NCBI GenBank assembly: GCA_948759685.1
Contig: CAQBGY010000003.1
Coordinates: 1-39,880, forward strand
DNA length: 39,880 nucleotides
Direction of reading: 5' to 3'
Source of the DNA: an uncultured Eubacterium sp.
GTDB lineage: Bacteria > Bacillota_A > Clostridia > Lachnospirales > Lachnospiraceae
Shown here: one piece after another, positions 7,514 through 18,830 of the stretch
How positions within the stretch are numbered: position 1 is the stretch's first letter
Layout: every line of letters begins with the position of its first letter
Made by a program: the position numbers and the translations under genes
The notes under the pieces: model-generated
Databases searched by the model: none
The model's input: the letters and a program-made list of their open reading frames with translations, nothing else
Told to the model about the DNA's origin: nothing

Positions 7514-9118
7514 TTATAAACTCTTTAAATAGTTTTCTACATTCATATAAACAATTTTGTCATCCTCAAAATAATCCTCTCCACGATAAAGAATATATTT
7601 TGTTGTAATCTTTCCGTAGCGTTTTTCCAATTCATTAATCTTTGCATCATCAATTAAATTCTTATAATTTTTCTGTTGAACTTCCATCTCATCAATAATT
7701 TCAAATACTGTACATTGATTCTGCTCTTTGTCATAAACTACCATGTCAAAACTGCCTTCCGGGAAATGCAGTCTAAAAGCCCGATACCGTTCAGAAACTC
7801 CCCTGCCTGTCTCAAACAGAACAATGTCTTTCAAAATACAATTTCTAATTTCTTCTAATACTCCTTCAACAATAATCTGTTTATCGTGGGCACTTAAATT
7901 ACCAAATTTCAACTCCTTGAGAAACGGTTCAATCAATTCTTTACACTTAAGATACTTTCTTCCCGGCTGCAGGAACAAAAACTCCTTCACTTCCTCCACC
8001 GTGTCATTAATTCCGGCTGCAGGACATTCCTTGACAAAATCTAAATCTTTCAATAAATTAATTGTTGTATCATTATAAATCTCAGGAACTTCCACATACT
8101 GTGGCTGCTTATCTTTCCTTCGTTCCCATATAGATACCTTAGAAGTTAATCCTAATTTTTGTTCTACGTATTCTCTGGTTAAAATTTTAGATAAAAACCT
8201 TCGGCATATTTTTTCTATTCCCTTCTGAATATCTTCCGTAAGTTCACCATTTTTTCCAATATATTCATCAAACTCCGGCTTTTCTTCTCCTAATACTCCA
8301 CCAAATTCCATATAATTATCCAGGCTGTCATTATCCATAATAACACCGTATTCACCATAAGAAATAAATGTAGTATGAATCATTTCTGCCTTATGATACA
8401 GTTCATCATGAATTACATTCCAAAAGCTTAATGGCTCCCGACTGGATAAAACAATCTTCATACCTGTTGCCGCAAAAACATCAGATAAAACGGAGGCTGA
8501 TTCTATAAAATCACTTACATTCGTAACATCTTCTATAAAAACATATCTCACCTTTTTATCATATAAATCTTTTAAGTCCTGTGCCAACTCTTCCATTGTA
8601 TTTGACTTAATAATTTTAATATAGGCAGATCTGTCCAGCTGAATCTTTGTCATCCGAAACAAAGCCTGTCGAATTAACGTTGTCTTTCCCGTTCTTTTCA
8701 GTCCATAAAGAATACATATCTTATCCACTTCCGGGCTGTCCAAATAATTAGTTAGTTCTTCAAAACAAGGTCTTGCTTCGTATCCCCTGACTGCTTCTCC
8801 CATGTCCTGCAGCGCTGTGCCAAACACCACATTAGTTTTATACCTTTCTTTATGCGGAACATAAGAGATAACCTCAACATGTTTTTTCTCTTTCTCTTTT
8901 AAATCTTTCAATTCTTTTTCTAACTGTTTTCTTTTAGCAATCTGACCTTCAAACTGTTCCAGTTCACTTTTTTTAATATACTTACTTTTAACCTTTCCAT
9001 TTTCCGTCCATTGTTGGTAATAATAAACATTACCATTAATATTTTTCTTAGAAATATAACCTATAGGCAACATGGAAATCTGTATTTCCAAATCTTCAAT
9101 CATCGCTCTGTAATCCAT
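7514..9118 (-). CDS. ATPase with DUF6788-like N-terminus, P-loop domain and C-terminal nuclease-like domain
   Basis: 534 residues in three parts. Residues 4-50 (MLPIGYISKKNINGNVYYYQ, then WTENGKVKSKYIKK) look like the DUF6788 motif normally found in small proteins of mobile elements, followed by a charged coiled coil (52-82). Residues 100-330 are a P-loop ATPase with Walker A GLKRTGKTT (139-147), Walker B RYVFIED (191-197) and a sensor-like LSSREPL. The C-terminal part (RYRAFRLHFPEG, FDMVVYDKEQ, then FEIIDEME) resembles the DUF234/PD-(D/E)XK-like tail of AAA_14-type ATPases; where a nuclease would have ExK it reads EII, so the tail is probably inactive. The cellular role is unknown. Good GGAGGTGA before the ATG. 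Confidence 0.75.
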   Translation of the reverse strand: MDYRAMIEDLEIQISMLPIGYISKKNINGNVYYYQQWTENGKVKSKYIKKSELEQFEGQIAKRKQLEKELKDLKEKEKKHVEVISYVPHKERYKTNVVFGTALQDMGEAVRGYEARPCFEELTNYLDSPEVDKICILYGLKRTGKTTLIRQALFRMTKIQLDRSAYIKIIKSNTMEELAQDLKDLYDKKVRYVFIEDVTNVSDFIESASVLSDVFAATGMKIVLSSREPLSFWNVIHDELYHKAEMIHTTFISYGEYGVIMDNDSLDNYMEFGGVLGEEKPEFDEYIGKNGELTEDIQKGIEKICRRFLSKILTREYVEQKLGLTSKVSIWERRKDKQPQYVEVPEIYNDTTINLLKDLDFVKECPAAGINDTVEEVKEFLFLQPGRKYLKCKELIEPFLKELKFGNLSAHDKQIIVEGVLEEIRNCILKDIVLFETGRGVSERYRAFRLHFPEGSFDMVVYDKEQNQCTVFEIIDEMEVQQKNYKNLIDDAKINELEKRYGKITTKYILYRGEDYFEDDKIVYMNVENYLKSL

Positions 9119-9151
9119 ATTATCACCTCCAAATTTATCATAAAATAATTA

Positions 9152-9182
9152 TAACCTATTGACCGGCGAAGTCAATAGGTTA
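9152..9182 (-). terminator. Terminator after the queuosine-precursor transporter gene
   Basis: Perfect 12-bp stem (9152-9163 with 9171-9182) and a 7-base loop, 33 bases after the transporter stop. On the minus strand it is followed by AATTATTTTATG, a loose T-rich tail. Confidence 0.65.
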
Positions 9183-9214
9183 CCTCTTTCATTTTCAAAC
9201 AGATTTCAATATTT

Positions 9215-9922
9215 TTAGTTTACCTTATTCTTTTCCTTTGTATAGATTTTTCTTGCCAAATATACAAATGGTGTATCTGTCAGACTTGTCACAATAAATA
9301 TTACATAACTGGAAATTATGATACTAAATAAAGTTCTTATATCATATACTCCTAAAAATGCTCCAAAAGTGAACAACAGATTATTTAGAAACTGTGATAT
9401 TAATGTCGAACCATTATTTCTCAACCACAAAAACTTATCACGATTTCCAAATCTTTTTTCTGTAAATTCCCACCATTTATGATATGCCCACACATCAAAT
9501 CGCTGTACAATTGCATATACTATCATACTTGTAAGCATCAGTCTTGGCGTATTTGAAAAGATTGTTTTCATTGCCGGCATTGCAAAATCTGCACCTGCCG
9601 GTGTATATAAAAGCCACCACTGTGACAATACAATAAACACTACCGAAGTTGCAATACCAAGGTTTACAGCACGTTTTGCTTCCTTTTTACCATACAATTC
9701 ACTCACAATATCTGTCACCAAAAATGTAGATGCAAACAAGACATTTCCCAGTGTCATTTCCATACTGAAAGCCTTAATAACAATTAAAACCTCAATATTG
9801 GCGGCTATGGTTGCAATAGATGTAAAACAATACAAACCATACTTCCCAAATAACTTAAAAAACAATAATTCGCTTCCATATATAATCAATATGGACAGTA
9901 CTAATAAAACTTCATTTGACAT
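9215..9922 (-). CDS. Queuosine precursor transporter, VUT/YhhQ family
   Basis: 235 residues with about six transmembrane segments. The family hallmark STFLVTDIVSELYGKKEAKR is present, as are the later QRFDVWAYHKWWEFTE, RNNGSTLISQFLNN and SSYVIFIVTSLTDTPF blocks typical of YhhQ-type importers of preQ0, preQ1 or queuine. It acts in the cytoplasmic membrane. The neighbouring radical SAM protein, encoded 132 bases upstream on the same strand, suggests a salvage route for queuine rather than plain preQ import. The ATG follows GGAGG. A TATTAT -10-like box lies near 10053-10048, and the intervening leader can form a weak hairpin, but it does not match a preQ1 riboswitch. Confidence 0.88.
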   Translation of the reverse strand: MSNEVLLVLSILIIYGSELLFFKLFGKYGLYCFTSIATIAANIEVLIVIKAFSMEMTLGNVLFASTFLVTDIVSELYGKKEAKRAVNLGIATSVVFIVLSQWWLLYTPAGADFAMPAMKTIFSNTPRLMLTSMIVYAIVQRFDVWAYHKWWEFTEKRFGNRDKFLWLRNNGSTLISQFLNNLLFTFGAFLGVYDIRTLFSIIISSYVIFIVTSLTDTPFVYLARKIYTKEKNKVN

Positions 9923-10054
9923 AAAACTTTTCCTCCTTTTCTTCTGCTTATTACAGCCATTGCATCAATTTCTCTGCACGACCGGCTTATGTCATTTATT
10001 TTCAAATGTATCATGACCAATAACCACAATACATATTTGAACCACACTATAATA

Positions 10055-10783
10055 TTAATATTGATTTTCTCCAACCCCAAAATCTGTATTGCTCAGCAAT
10101 ATATCTAACCTATCATTATTTTTATAAATAGGGTAAATCTTATCCATAAATTCATTAATCACCTTTTCATCCGGTTTTATCGGCATTCCGTTTTCTACCA
10201 TTATATTAATACACACACGTTCAAAATATTTCAGTCCTATTTCTATATCATTGAGCATAGACTCTGCACTTTGCCCTGTGATTCCCTGCAGTAAATTTAT
10301 TTCATCAAAATATTCTGCAATTATTTTTGGCTTCTTTTCATCTATTCCTTTAATCAGAACTTTTTCTCTCAATTCATAATCGAAAGTTTCCAAACCTAAT
10401 TTTATAAGGCATTTTATACCAATATCAAGAAATGACTTTTTAAAATTATTCACTTCATCCTTATGCATATAATGACATTCAAAATGAATCGTGGATATTT
10501 CTTTTGTACAACATATATTTTTTATAAGCTCTATAGTTCTTTTGTCCAAATCTACAAAACTTCCCGAATTAATTACTTCTAATTCGCCATAAACCCCGGT
10601 TACATGACTTAGTGCTTCCTGATTAATCTTAAAATTTGCTGCCTCATCCGGACTGCTGTCCAAATGATAATCACAAAATCTACATTTTCTCCATTTGCAT
10701 CCATTTCCTACTAGCATGACAATCTCGCGAGGATTTTTATCATGAATAACGGAGTATCTGATCGGGTGAAATCCTTCTACCAT
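10055..10783 (-). CDS. Radical SAM protein, candidate queuine lyase (QueL-like)
   Basis: 242 residues. The iron-sulfur motif is CKWRKCRFCDYH (Cys29, Cys34, Cys37), which is CX4CX2C rather than the usual CX3CX2C of radical SAM enzymes. Later segments (FECHYMH, KLGLETFDYELREKVL, GITGQSAESMLNDIE) match the barrel of a compact radical SAM protein with no auxiliary cluster domain. The next gene on the strand encodes a YhhQ-type transporter. In Clostridioides difficile, queuine salvage uses such a transporter with QueK and the radical SAM lyase QueL, which returns preQ1. That parallel is the basis for this call; no QueK-like hydrolase is in the window. AAGGAGGAG precedes the ATG. Confidence 0.6.
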   Translation of the reverse strand: MVEGFHPIRYSVIHDKNPREIVMLVGNGCKWRKCRFCDYHLDSSPDEAANFKINQEALSHVTGVYGELEVINSGSFVDLDKRTIELIKNICCTKEISTIHFECHYMHKDEVNNFKKSFLDIGIKCLIKLGLETFDYELREKVLIKGIDEKKPKIIAEYFDEINLLQGITGQSAESMLNDIEIGLKYFERVCINIMVENGMPIKPDEKVINEFMDKIYPIYKNNDRLDILLSNTDFGVGENQY

Positions 10784-10798
10784 ATTCTCCTCCTTAAC

Positions 10799-10865
10799 AA
10801 AGAGTTCGCTTGCGAACTCTTTTGCGAGGCGCGGGTTCTAGGGAACAGCTACATTTCCGCGCCTC
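10799..10865 (-). repeat. Hairpin cluster upstream of the radical SAM gene
   Basis: An 11-bp stem with a 2-base loop (10799-10809 with 10812-10822) adjoins a second inverted repeat of 9 bp (10826-10834 with 10857-10865). On the minus strand it reads GGAAATGTA, then CCCGCGCC, then a hairpin with AAGAG/CTCTT ends. The same order of motifs occurs inside the glycine riboswitch at 22721-22809, so it is probably another member of a dispersed repeat family. Confidence 0.5.
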
Positions 10866-10882
10866 TGCAATCCTTGCGGAGC

Positions 10883-10928
10883 TTATTATGATATAGGAAT
10901 TGCAGAGCAATTTCCTATATCATAATAA
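10883..10928. repeat. Long inverted repeat downstream of rpoC
   Basis: A 17-bp perfect stem (10883-10899 with 10912-10928) that continues, after a one-base bulge, towards a short loop. It adjoins the rpoC terminator and precedes the radical SAM hairpin cluster. The stem is AT-rich and has no T-run, so it may be a second terminator, an RNA-stabilising hairpin, or part of an inserted element. Confidence 0.5.
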
Positions 10929-10955
10929 AAGGGTGCCCTCTATAGGGCACCCTTT
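10928..10955 (-). terminator. Terminator of the rpoB-rpoC operon
   Basis: Perfect 12-bp stem (10928-10939 with 10944-10955), 4-base loop, GC-rich core GGGTGCCC, about 100 bases after the rpoC stop. The minus-strand tail is TTTATTATGATA, which is only moderately T-rich. Confidence 0.65.
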
Positions 10956-11054
10956 AATAAACCACAAATTACATGTGATTTGTCCCTAGTTTTGTTTATA
11001 GACAGGATGGTTTCGAACTGTCTGTTATTAATATTCAAGATCTACGGTCTTTGT

Positions 11055-14000
11055 TTATTCTTCTGTAACTTCTATACTCTCGTCGATGATATCAATCATC
11101 TCTACTTCCTCTGAAATCTCAAGAACATCTTCTACCGGAGTTTCCATTCTTTCTTCAGATACAGAAATCACTTCCTCTGCAGCAGGTTTAACATCTGTAC
11201 TTAACTTTACAGAACCATATCTTTCAAGACCTGTACCTGCCGGAATTAACTTACCAATCAATACATTTTCTTTCAGACCAACTAATGGATCTACCTTGCC
11301 GCTGATAGCAGCCTCTGTAAGAACTCTTGTAGTCTCCTGGAAAGATGCAGCTGAAAGGAATGAATTTGTAGCAAGTGATGCTTTTGTAATACCAAGCATA
11401 ATCTGTGTACCGGTAGCCGGTTCCTTACCCTGTGCTACTAATTCCTCATTTACTTCATTAAAATTCAGTACTTCAACTGTTGTTCCCGGTAAGAATTTAG
11501 AATCACCAGCTGTATCAACCTTAATCTTCTTAAGCATCTGACGAACAATAACCTCTACGTGCTTATCATTGATTTCTACACCCTGTAAGCGGTAAACTCT
11601 CTGAACTTCACGAATCATATAATCCTGAACTGCACGAAGTCCCTTAATCTTTAAGAGATCATGAGGATTAATGCTACCTTCTGTAAGTTCGTCACCCGCC
11701 TCAAGAACTGTACCATCAAGAATCTTAATTCTTGAACCATATGGGATAAGATAAGCCTTTGACTCACCTGTCTCATCATTGGTAATAACGATTTCACGTT
11801 TCTTTTTATTTTCTTTAATTTCAGCTCTTCCACCAAACTCAGCAATAATAGCAAGTCCCTTTGGTTTTCTAGCCTCAAATAATTCCTCTACTCTAGGAAG
11901 ACCCTGTGTAATATCGTCACCGGCAACACCACCAGTATGGAAAGTTCTCATAGTAAGCTGTGTACCAGGCTCACCGATAGACTGGGCAGCGATAATACCA
12001 ACAGCCTCACCTACCTGAACTCTCTGTCCCGTAGCCATGTTCGCACCGTAACATTTTGCACATACACCCACATGTGACTTACATGTAAGAATTGTTCTAA
12101 TCTTAACTCTGTCTACACCGGTTGCAACAATCGCTGCCGCTCTCTTTGGTGTAATCATATGATTCGCCTTGACAATCATATTTCCATCTGCATCATACAT
12201 AGACTCTGCAGCAGTTCTTCCTGTAATTCTTTCCTCTAAAGTTTCGATAACTTCATTGCCGTCTGTTACTGCTTCAATTTCCATGAACGGAATTGCTTTT
12301 CCTTCACAGCAGTCAACATCACGGATAATCAAATCCTGTGAAACATCTACAAGTCTTCTTGTAAGATATCCTGAATCGGCTGTACGAAGAGCTGTATCAG
12401 AAAGACCCTTTCTCGCACCATGGGCTGAAATAAAGTATTCCAAAACATCAAGACCTTCACGGAAGTTTGACTTAATAGGAAGTTCGATTGTCTTACCTGT
12501 TGTATCCGCCATCAATCCACGCATACCTGCAAGCTGCTTAATCTGCTTATCAGAACCACGGGCTCCGGAATCTGCCATCATAAAGATGTTATTATATTTG
12601 TCAAGACCTCCAAGGAGGGCACTTGTAATCTGATTATCGGCATCCTGCCATGTCTCAATAACTTCTTTATATCTTTCTTCGTCAGTTAAGAAGCCTCTTC
12701 TAAAATGCTTTGTAATCTCATCTACTGTGCTTTCAGCATCTGCTAAAATCTGTTTCTTAGCTTCCGGTACTGTCATATCAGAAATAGAAACTGTCATAGC
12801 AGCTCTTGTTGAGTACTTGTAACCCATAGCCTTGATATTATCAAGAACTTCTGCTGTCTTAGTTGCACCATGGTTATTAATAACTTTCTCTAAGATTTGT
12901 TTCAAACCTTTTTTTCCTACATGAAAATCAATCTCAAATTTCAGATAATCTTCATCTGCTTCTCTCTTAACAAAACCTAAATCCTGTGGAAGAATCTCAT
13001 TAAACAGGCAACGTCCAAGTGTCGTTTCTATAACACCTTCTACTTCTTCGCCTTTTCCGTTAAATACTTTTCTCTTAACCTTAATCTTCTGATGAAGTGA
13101 AATGTCTCCATTCTCATAAGCTAAAATCGCCTGATTTACATCACTAAAGAAACGTCCGATAACATCTATCGGTTCGCAGACAACAACTCTGTCCTCTGCC
13201 TGATATCTAATATAATCATGTGTTCCAATTTTTCCTTCATCTAATGCATTCTTTAACTCTTCTTCTGAGTCATAGGTCTTTCTTCCTGCTTTTGCTACAA
13301 TTTCTGCATCATCAGAATGGTCAACCATCTTATCCATTGTCAGATAATAAATACCAAGTACCATATCCTGTGAAGGAACTGCTACCGGTGCACCATCAGA
13401 CGGCTTCAACAAGTTGTTTGGTGAAAGCAGTAAGAATCTGCATTCCGCCTGAGCTTCTACTGAAAGTGGAAGATGAACAGCCATCTGGTCACCGTCGAAA
13501 TCGGCATTAAACGCTGTACATACCAACGGATGTAACTTAATCGCTCTACCTTCAACAAGTACCGGCTCAAATGCCTGAATACCTAATCTATGAAGAGTAG
13601 GGGCACGGTTTAACATAACCGGATGTTCTTTGATAACTTCTTCCAATACATCCCAGACCTCTGTCTGAAGTCTCTCTACCATCTTCTTTGCAGCTTTAAT
13701 GTTATGAGCAGTACCCTGCTCCACTAATTCTTTCATAACAAATGGCTTAAATAATTCAATAGCCATTTCTTTCGGAAGACCACACTGATAAATCTTAAGT
13801 TCCGGTCCTACTACGATAACGGAACGTCCTGAGTAGTCAACACGCTTACCGAGCAGGTTCTGACGGAAACGTCCCTGCTTACCTTTTAACATGTCTGAAA
13901 GCGACTTCAACGCTCTGTTACCAGGTCCTGTAACTGCTCTTCCACGTCTTCCATTATCTATCAATGCATCAACCGCTTCCTGAAGCATTCTCTTTTCATT

Positions 14001-14888
14001 TCTTACGATAATTTCCGGAGCGCCCAGTTCCAAAAGTCTCTTTAAACGGTTATTTCTATTGATAATTCTTCTATATAAATCGTTCAGGTCAGATGTAGCA
14101 AATCTGCCACCTTCTAACTGAACCATAGGTCTGATATCCGGTGGGATAACCGGGATAACATCCATAATCATCCATTCCGGCTTATTGCCTGAACTTCTGA
14201 AAGCCTCAAAAACTTCCAGTCTCTTAACAATTTTAGCCTTCTTCTGTCCTGTTGCCTCAAATAATTCTTCTTTTAATTCTTCTGCACCTTTATCAAGGTC
14301 AATTGCCTGAAGTAATTCTTTGATAGCTTCAGCACCCATACCTACACGGAATTTTCCTTCAAATTCTTCGTAAGCTTCTCTAAATTCTTTCTCTGTCAAT
14401 ACCTGCTTGTATTCTAATGATGTATCCATTGGGTCAAGCACAATATAAGAAGCAAAGTATAATACTTTTTCTAACACTCTTGGTGAAATATCAAGGATTA
14501 ATCCCATTCTTGAAGGAATTCCTTTGAAATACCAGATATGTGATACCGGTGTTGCAAGTTCCACACAACCCATACGCTCACGACGTACACTTGCTTTTGT
14601 AACCTCAACGCCACATCTGTCACAGACTACACCTTTATATCTGATTTTCTTATATTTTCCACAATGACATTCCCAGTCCTTGTTAGGTCCGAAAATCTTC
14701 TCACAGAACAAACCATCTTTTTCCGGCTTTAATGTTCTGTAGTTAATTGTTTCCGGTTTTGTAACTTCACCTAATTCCTCTTTGTCGCCTACCTTTCTTG
14801 TAGCCCACTGTCTGATTTTATCCGGTGAAGCAAGACCGATTTTAATTTTATCGAATGCAAGCTGTTCACTTACGTTTACGTCTGCCAT
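11055..14888 (-). CDS. rpoC: DNA-directed RNA polymerase beta' subunit
   Basis: 1277 residues, a full-length Firmicute-type beta' subunit of the transcription enzyme. The N-terminal zinc ribbon cysteines are Cys74, Cys76, Cys89 and Cys92 ([15 protein letters not shown]). The catalytic NADFDGDQM loop holds the active-site magnesium. The trigger-loop/bridge region ([20 protein letters not shown]) is intact and is preceded by the second zinc site with CAKCYG. I start it at the ATG at 14888 (MADVNVSEQ), 8 bases after GGGAG; an in-frame TTG at 14894 lies too close to that site. It follows rpoB by 18 bases and ends the operon. Confidence 0.98.
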   Translation of the reverse strand: MADVNVSEQLAFDKIKIGLASPDKIRQWATRKVGDKEELGEVTKPETINYRTLKPEKDGLFCEKIFGPNKDWECHCGKYKKIRYKGVVCDRCGVEVTKASVRRERMGCVELATPVSHIWYFKGIPSRMGLILDISPRVLEKVLYFASYIVLDPMDTSLEYKQVLTEKEFREAYEEFEGKFRVGMGAEAIKELLQAIDLDKGAEELKEELFEATGQKKAKIVKRLEVFEAFRSSGNKPEWMIMDVIPVIPPDIRPMVQLEGGRFATSDLNDLYRRIINRNNRLKRLLELGAPEIIVRNEKRMLQEAVDALIDNGRRGRAVTGPGNRALKSLSDMLKGKQGRFRQNLLGKRVDYSGRSVIVVGPELKIYQCGLPKEMAIELFKPFVMKELVEQGTAHNIKAAKKMVERLQTEVWDVLEEVIKEHPVMLNRAPTLHRLGIQAFEPVLVEGRAIKLHPLVCTAFNADFDGDQMAVHLPLSVEAQAECRFLLLSPNNLLKPSDGAPVAVPSQDMVLGIYYLTMDKMVDHSDDAEIVAKAGRKTYDSEEELKNALDEGKIGTHDYIRYQAEDRVVVCEPIDVIGRFFSDVNQAILAYENGDISLHQKIKVKRKVFNGKGEEVEGVIETTLGRCLFNEILPQDLGFVKREADEDYLKFEIDFHVGKKGLKQILEKVINNHGATKTAEVLDNIKAMGYKYSTRAAMTVSISDMTVPEAKKQILADAESTVDEITKHFRRGFLTDEERYKEVIETWQDADNQITSALLGGLDKYNNIFMMADSGARGSDKQIKQLAGMRGLMADTTGKTIELPIKSNFREGLDVLEYFISAHGARKGLSDTALRTADSGYLTRRLVDVSQDLIIRDVDCCEGKAIPFMEIEAVTDGNEVIETLEERITGRTAAESMYDADGNMIVKANHMITPKRAAAIVATGVDRVKIRTILTCKSHVGVCAKCYGANMATGQRVQVGEAVGIIAAQSIGEPGTQLTMRTFHTGGVAGDDITQGLPRVEELFEARKPKGLAIIAEFGGRAEIKENKKKREIVITNDETGESKAYLIPYGSRIKILDGTVLEAGDELTEGSINPHDLLKIKGLRAVQDYMIREVQRVYRLQGVEINDKHVEVIVRQMLKKIKVDTAGDSKFLPGTTVEVLNFNEVNEELVAQGKEPATGTQIMLGITKASLATNSFLSAASFQETTRVLTEAAISGKVDPLVGLKENVLIGKLIPAGTGLERYGSVKLSTDVKPAAEEVISVSEERMETPVEDVLEISEEVEMIDIIDESIEVTEE

Positions 14889-14906
14889 GATCAAATCTCC
14901 CTTCTA

Positions 14907-17900
14907 TTAATTTTCCTGACCGTCTTCAAATACTGAACCATCAGCATTTACTGTCTGGAGTTCTTCGCCAACAAATTCCTGTGTCTGGAATCCTGCCTGT
15001 GCAAATGCCTGACTATCTTCTTTATTCTGACCAAAGGTCTTGTCATTGTTCAGGATTGCATTAAAGTTTGTTTCACCATAATCTGTGCTCTCCTTCAACT
15101 CAACAACATTATCATCTTTATCTAATACATTTACATCAAGCGCCAATGCCTGAAGTTCTTTTACAAGTACCTTGAATGACTCAGGGATTCCCGGCTGAGG
15201 GATATTTTCACCCTTAATAATTGCTTCGTAAGTCTTAACACGTCCTACAACGTCGTCAGACTTAAATGTTAAGATTTCCTGCAATGTGTATGATGCACCA
15301 TATGCCTCAAGTGCCCAAACTTCCATCTCACCAAATCTCTGTCCACCGAACTGTGCTTTACCACCAAGTGGCTGCTGTGTTACTAAAGAGTAAGGACCTG
15401 TTGAACGTGCATGAATCTTATCATCAACCAAGTGATGGAGTTTCAAGTAATGCATGAAACCGATTGTAACCGGACTATCGAAATAATCACCTGTTCTACC
15501 GTCTCGAAGTCTCACTTTACCATCTCTTGCAATCGGAACACCCTTCCACTCTTCCCTGTGGTCAAGATTATTTCCTAAATATTCCATAACTTCCGGTTTT
15601 AATGTATCTTTATATTTTTCTACAAAATCTTCCCATTCTGTATTAGCATAATCATTTGCAAGTTCCAAAGTATCCATGATATCAAACTCGTCTGCTCCAT
15701 CAAATACCGGAGTCGCAATGTTAAATCCTAATACCTTCGCAGCAAGACTCAAATGAATCTCTAACACCTGTCCGATATTCATACGTGAAGGCACACCTAA
15801 TGGATTCAATACAATATCAAGTGGTCTTCCGTTTGGTAAGAACGGCATATCTTCTACAGGGAGCACTCTGGAAACGACACCCTTGTTACCATGACGACCG
15901 GCCATCTTATCACCAACAGAAATCTTTCTCTTCTGTGCAATGTAGATTCGAACGGATTCGTTTACGCCCGGAGCCAGTTCATCTCCGTTTTCTCTCTTGA
16001 ATACCTTTGCATCAACAACAATACCTGCCTCACCATGAGGAACCTTAAGTGATGTGTCTCTAACCTCTCTTGCCTTTTCGCCAAAGATTGCACGAAGTAA
16101 TCTCTCTTCCGGTGTAAGTTCCGTTTCTCCCTTTGGAGTAACCTTACCAACCAGAATATCTCCGGCTCTTACTTCTGCACCGATTCTGATAATACCTCTC
16201 TCATCAAGGTCTTTTCTCGCATCATCACCGACACCCGGAACGTCATTTGTAATCTCTTCCGGTCCAAGTTTGGTATCTCTTGCTTCTGTCTCATATTCTT
16301 CTATATGAATGGATGTATAAACATCATCCTGTACTAATCTTTCACTGAGAAGTACCGCATCCTCGTAGTTATAACCTTCCCATGTCATAAATCCGATTAA
16401 TGGATTCTTACCAAGGGCAATCTCGCCGTTGGATGTTGATGCACCATCGGCAATAACTTCTCCTGCTTCAACTCTGTTACCCTTGTATACAATAGCTCTC
16501 TGGTTGTAGCAGTTACTCTGGTTACTTCTTGAGAATTTAATCAGATGGTATGTGTCTAACTGACCGTCATCTGTTCTTACCGTTATCTCTTTTGATGTTG
16601 ATTTTTCAACAACACCTGCACGTTTCGCTACCACGCACACTCCCGAGTCAACAGCTGCCTTTCCTTCCATACCTGTACCAACGACTGGAGCCTCAGTAGT
16701 CATAAGCGGTACTGCCTGACGCTGCATGTTAGATCCCATCAGAGCACGGTTCGCATCGTCATTCTGTAAGAATGGAATCATGGATGTAGCTACTGAGAAT
16801 ACCATTCTCGGAGAAACGTCCATCAGGTCAATTCTCTTCTTGTCAAACTGTGATGTTTCTTCTCTATAACGTCCTGATACATTCTTATTTACAAAATATC
16901 CGTTTTCATCTAACGGCTCATTCGCCTGCGCTACTGTGTAGTTATCTTCTTCGTCAGCTGTAATATATACAACTTCATCTGTAACACGCGGATTTTCCGG
17001 ATCTGACTTATCTACAACTCTGTATGGGGCTTCAATAAATCCATACTCGTTCAATCTTGCAAAAGACGCAAACGAGTTAATCAGACCGATGTTTGGTCCT
17101 TCCGGTGTCTCAATCGGACACATTCTTCCATAATGTGTATAATGAACGTCTCGAACCTCGAATCCGGCACGGTCTCTTGAAAGACCACCAGGTCCAAGTG
17201 CTGATAAACGTCTCTTATGTGTCAACTCACCAAGTGGGTTGTTCTGATCCATAAACTGTGACAACTGAGAACTTCCAAAGAACTCCTTAACAGCAGCAGT
17301 CACTGGCTTTATATTAATTAATGTCTGTGGAGAAACGCCTTCCAAATCCTGTGTTGTCATTCTCTCACGAACAACTCTCTCCATTCTTGAAAGACCAATT
17401 CTGTACTGGTTCTGAAGCAATTCACCTACTGCACGGATACGTCTGTTTCCTAAGTGGTCAATATCATCAGATGTTCCAATACCATATTCTATATTTAATA
17501 AATAGTTAATGGATGCAAGGATATCTTCCTTTGTAATATGCTTTGGAACTAATTCATGAGCATTTCTCTTAATTGCATCTTTTAACTCTTCTTCTGTTTC
17601 GTTTTCTGCTAAGATTTCAGCAAGTACAGGATAATAAACATCCTCTAAGATGCCTAATTCTTTGCAATCGAAATCAACGTATGCATTAATATCAACTGCC
17701 ATATTAGACAATACCTTTTCATTCTTAACATCTGTCTGAATCATTACTGATGGAACAGCTGCATTCTGAATCTGAACAGCAAGCTCCTGAGACACATTCG
17801 TTCCAGCCTCTGCCAAAACTTCACCTGTAGACATATCAATAACATCTTCTGCTAAAATGTGTCCTACGATTCTGCTCTTATAAGAAAGTTTTTTATTATA

Positions 17901-18740
17901 TTTATATCTGCCGACTCTGGCAAGGTCATATCTCTTTGCATCAAAGAACATTCCTGTAATAATAGACTCTGCACTGTCCACGCTGAGAGGCTCTCCCGGA
18001 CGAATCTTCTTGTATAATTCCAAAAGACCGCTTTCGTAATCATCACTCTGGTCTTTTTCAAATGTAGCAAGAAGTTTTTCTTCCTCACCGAATAATTCTG
18101 TAATCTCTGCATTGGTTCCTACGCCTAATGCTCTGATAAGAACTGTTACAGGAACTTTTCTTGTTCTGTCTACACGAACATAGAACACATCATTAGAGTC
18201 TGTTTCATATTCCAACCATGCTCCACGGTTTGGAATCACCTGTGATGTATATAATTCCTTTCCTACCTTATCATGGCCAATAACATAGTAGATTCCCGGT
18301 GAACGTACTAACTGACTTACAATAACACGCTCAGCACCATTGATAACAAAAGTACCTGTTTCTGTCATAAGCGGTAAATCGCCCATGAAAATATCATGCT
18401 CTGTAAATTCACCTGTCTCCTTGTTATGAAGTCTTACCTTAACCTTTAAAGGTGCAGCATAAGTTGCATCTCTTTCCTTACACTCCTCAATCGTGTACTT
18501 CTTGTCTTCTTCACACAATCTGAAGTCAATAAATTCAAGGCTTAAGTTCTGGCCATAATCCTCAATCGGGGAAATATCATCCAATACTTCTCTTAGACCT
18601 GTAGTAAGGAACCACTCATATGAATCTCTCTGCACTTCAATAAGATTTGGCATTTCAAGAACTTCTTTCTGTCTTGAATAACTCATACGAATACCTTTTC
18701 CTGCTTTTACAGGACTGATTCTGTTCTTCTCCATTGACAT
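14907..18740 (-). CDS. rpoB: DNA-directed RNA polymerase beta subunit
   Basis: 1277 residues, complete. Visible landmarks are the N-terminal [18 protein letters not shown], the rifampicin region ([31 protein letters not shown]), the catalytic-face [10 protein letters not shown], and the C-terminal [20 protein letters not shown]. It forms the active centre with beta'. The ATG at 18740 follows AAGGAG; a second in-frame ATG two codons later is also possible. Unlike the usual rplJL-rpoBC arrangement, unrelated genes and two putative promoters lie directly upstream. Confidence 0.98.
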   Translation of the reverse strand: MSMEKNRISPVKAGKGIRMSYSRQKEVLEMPNLIEVQRDSYEWFLTTGLREVLDDISPIEDYGQNLSLEFIDFRLCEEDKKYTIEECKERDATYAAPLKVKVRLHNKETGEFTEHDIFMGDLPLMTETGTFVINGAERVIVSQLVRSPGIYYVIGHDKVGKELYTSQVIPNRGAWLEYETDSNDVFYVRVDRTRKVPVTVLIRALGVGTNAEITELFGEEEKLLATFEKDQSDDYESGLLELYKKIRPGEPLSVDSAESIITGMFFDAKRYDLARVGRYKYNKKLSYKSRIVGHILAEDVIDMSTGEVLAEAGTNVSQELAVQIQNAAVPSVMIQTDVKNEKVLSNMAVDINAYVDFDCKELGILEDVYYPVLAEILAENETEEELKDAIKRNAHELVPKHITKEDILASINYLLNIEYGIGTSDDIDHLGNRRIRAVGELLQNQYRIGLSRMERVVRERMTTQDLEGVSPQTLINIKPVTAAVKEFFGSSQLSQFMDQNNPLGELTHKRRLSALGPGGLSRDRAGFEVRDVHYTHYGRMCPIETPEGPNIGLINSFASFARLNEYGFIEAPYRVVDKSDPENPRVTDEVVYITADEEDNYTVAQANEPLDENGYFVNKNVSGRYREETSQFDKKRIDLMDVSPRMVFSVATSMIPFLQNDDANRALMGSNMQRQAVPLMTTEAPVVGTGMEGKAAVDSGVCVVAKRAGVVEKSTSKEITVRTDDGQLDTYHLIKFSRSNQSNCYNQRAIVYKGNRVEAGEVIADGASTSNGEIALGKNPLIGFMTWEGYNYEDAVLLSERLVQDDVYTSIHIEEYETEARDTKLGPEEITNDVPGVGDDARKDLDERGIIRIGAEVRAGDILVGKVTPKGETELTPEERLLRAIFGEKAREVRDTSLKVPHGEAGIVVDAKVFKRENGDELAPGVNESVRIYIAQKRKISVGDKMAGRHGNKGVVSRVLPVEDMPFLPNGRPLDIVLNPLGVPSRMNIGQVLEIHLSLAAKVLGFNIATPVFDGADEFDIMDTLELANDYANTEWEDFVEKYKDTLKPEVMEYLGNNLDHREEWKGVPIARDGKVRLRDGRTGDYFDSPVTIGFMHYLKLHHLVDDKIHARSTGPYSLVTQQPLGGKAQFGGQRFGEMEVWALEAYGASYTLQEILTFKSDDVVGRVKTYEAIIKGENIPQPGIPESFKVLVKELQALALDVNVLDKDDNVVELKESTDYGETNFNAILNNDKTFGQNKEDSQAFAQAGFQTQEFVGEELQTVNADGSVFEDGQEN

Positions 18741-18790
18741 TACTCTCCTTGTCTTAATATAATTAATTAATTTAACGCTATCACTTTATT

Positions 18791-18818
18791 TAATTAGGTT
18801 TTTCAGTCGTTATGTCAA
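18791..18818 (-). promoter_or_regulatory. Possible second rpoB promoter (P2)
   Basis: TTGACA (18818-18813), a 16-base spacer, and TAATTA (18796-18791) on the minus strand, about 50 bases before the rpoB start. The -35 is perfect and the -10 is weak. Confidence 0.4.
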
Positions 18819-18830
18819 CCAAACTCCTTT

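Noticed and set aside
9923..10054. preQ1 riboswitch in front of the queuosine-precursor transporter
   Set aside because: The position fits, but I could not find the class I core (a short GGTTC/CTAGC-type hairpin followed by an A-rich tail) or the class II layout. Only a weak imperfect hairpin is present.
13220..13510. Plus-strand open frames inside rpoC and rpoB
   Set aside because: They are shadows of the polymerase genes: no ribosome binding sites, no recognisable domains, and the opposite strand carries highly conserved protein.
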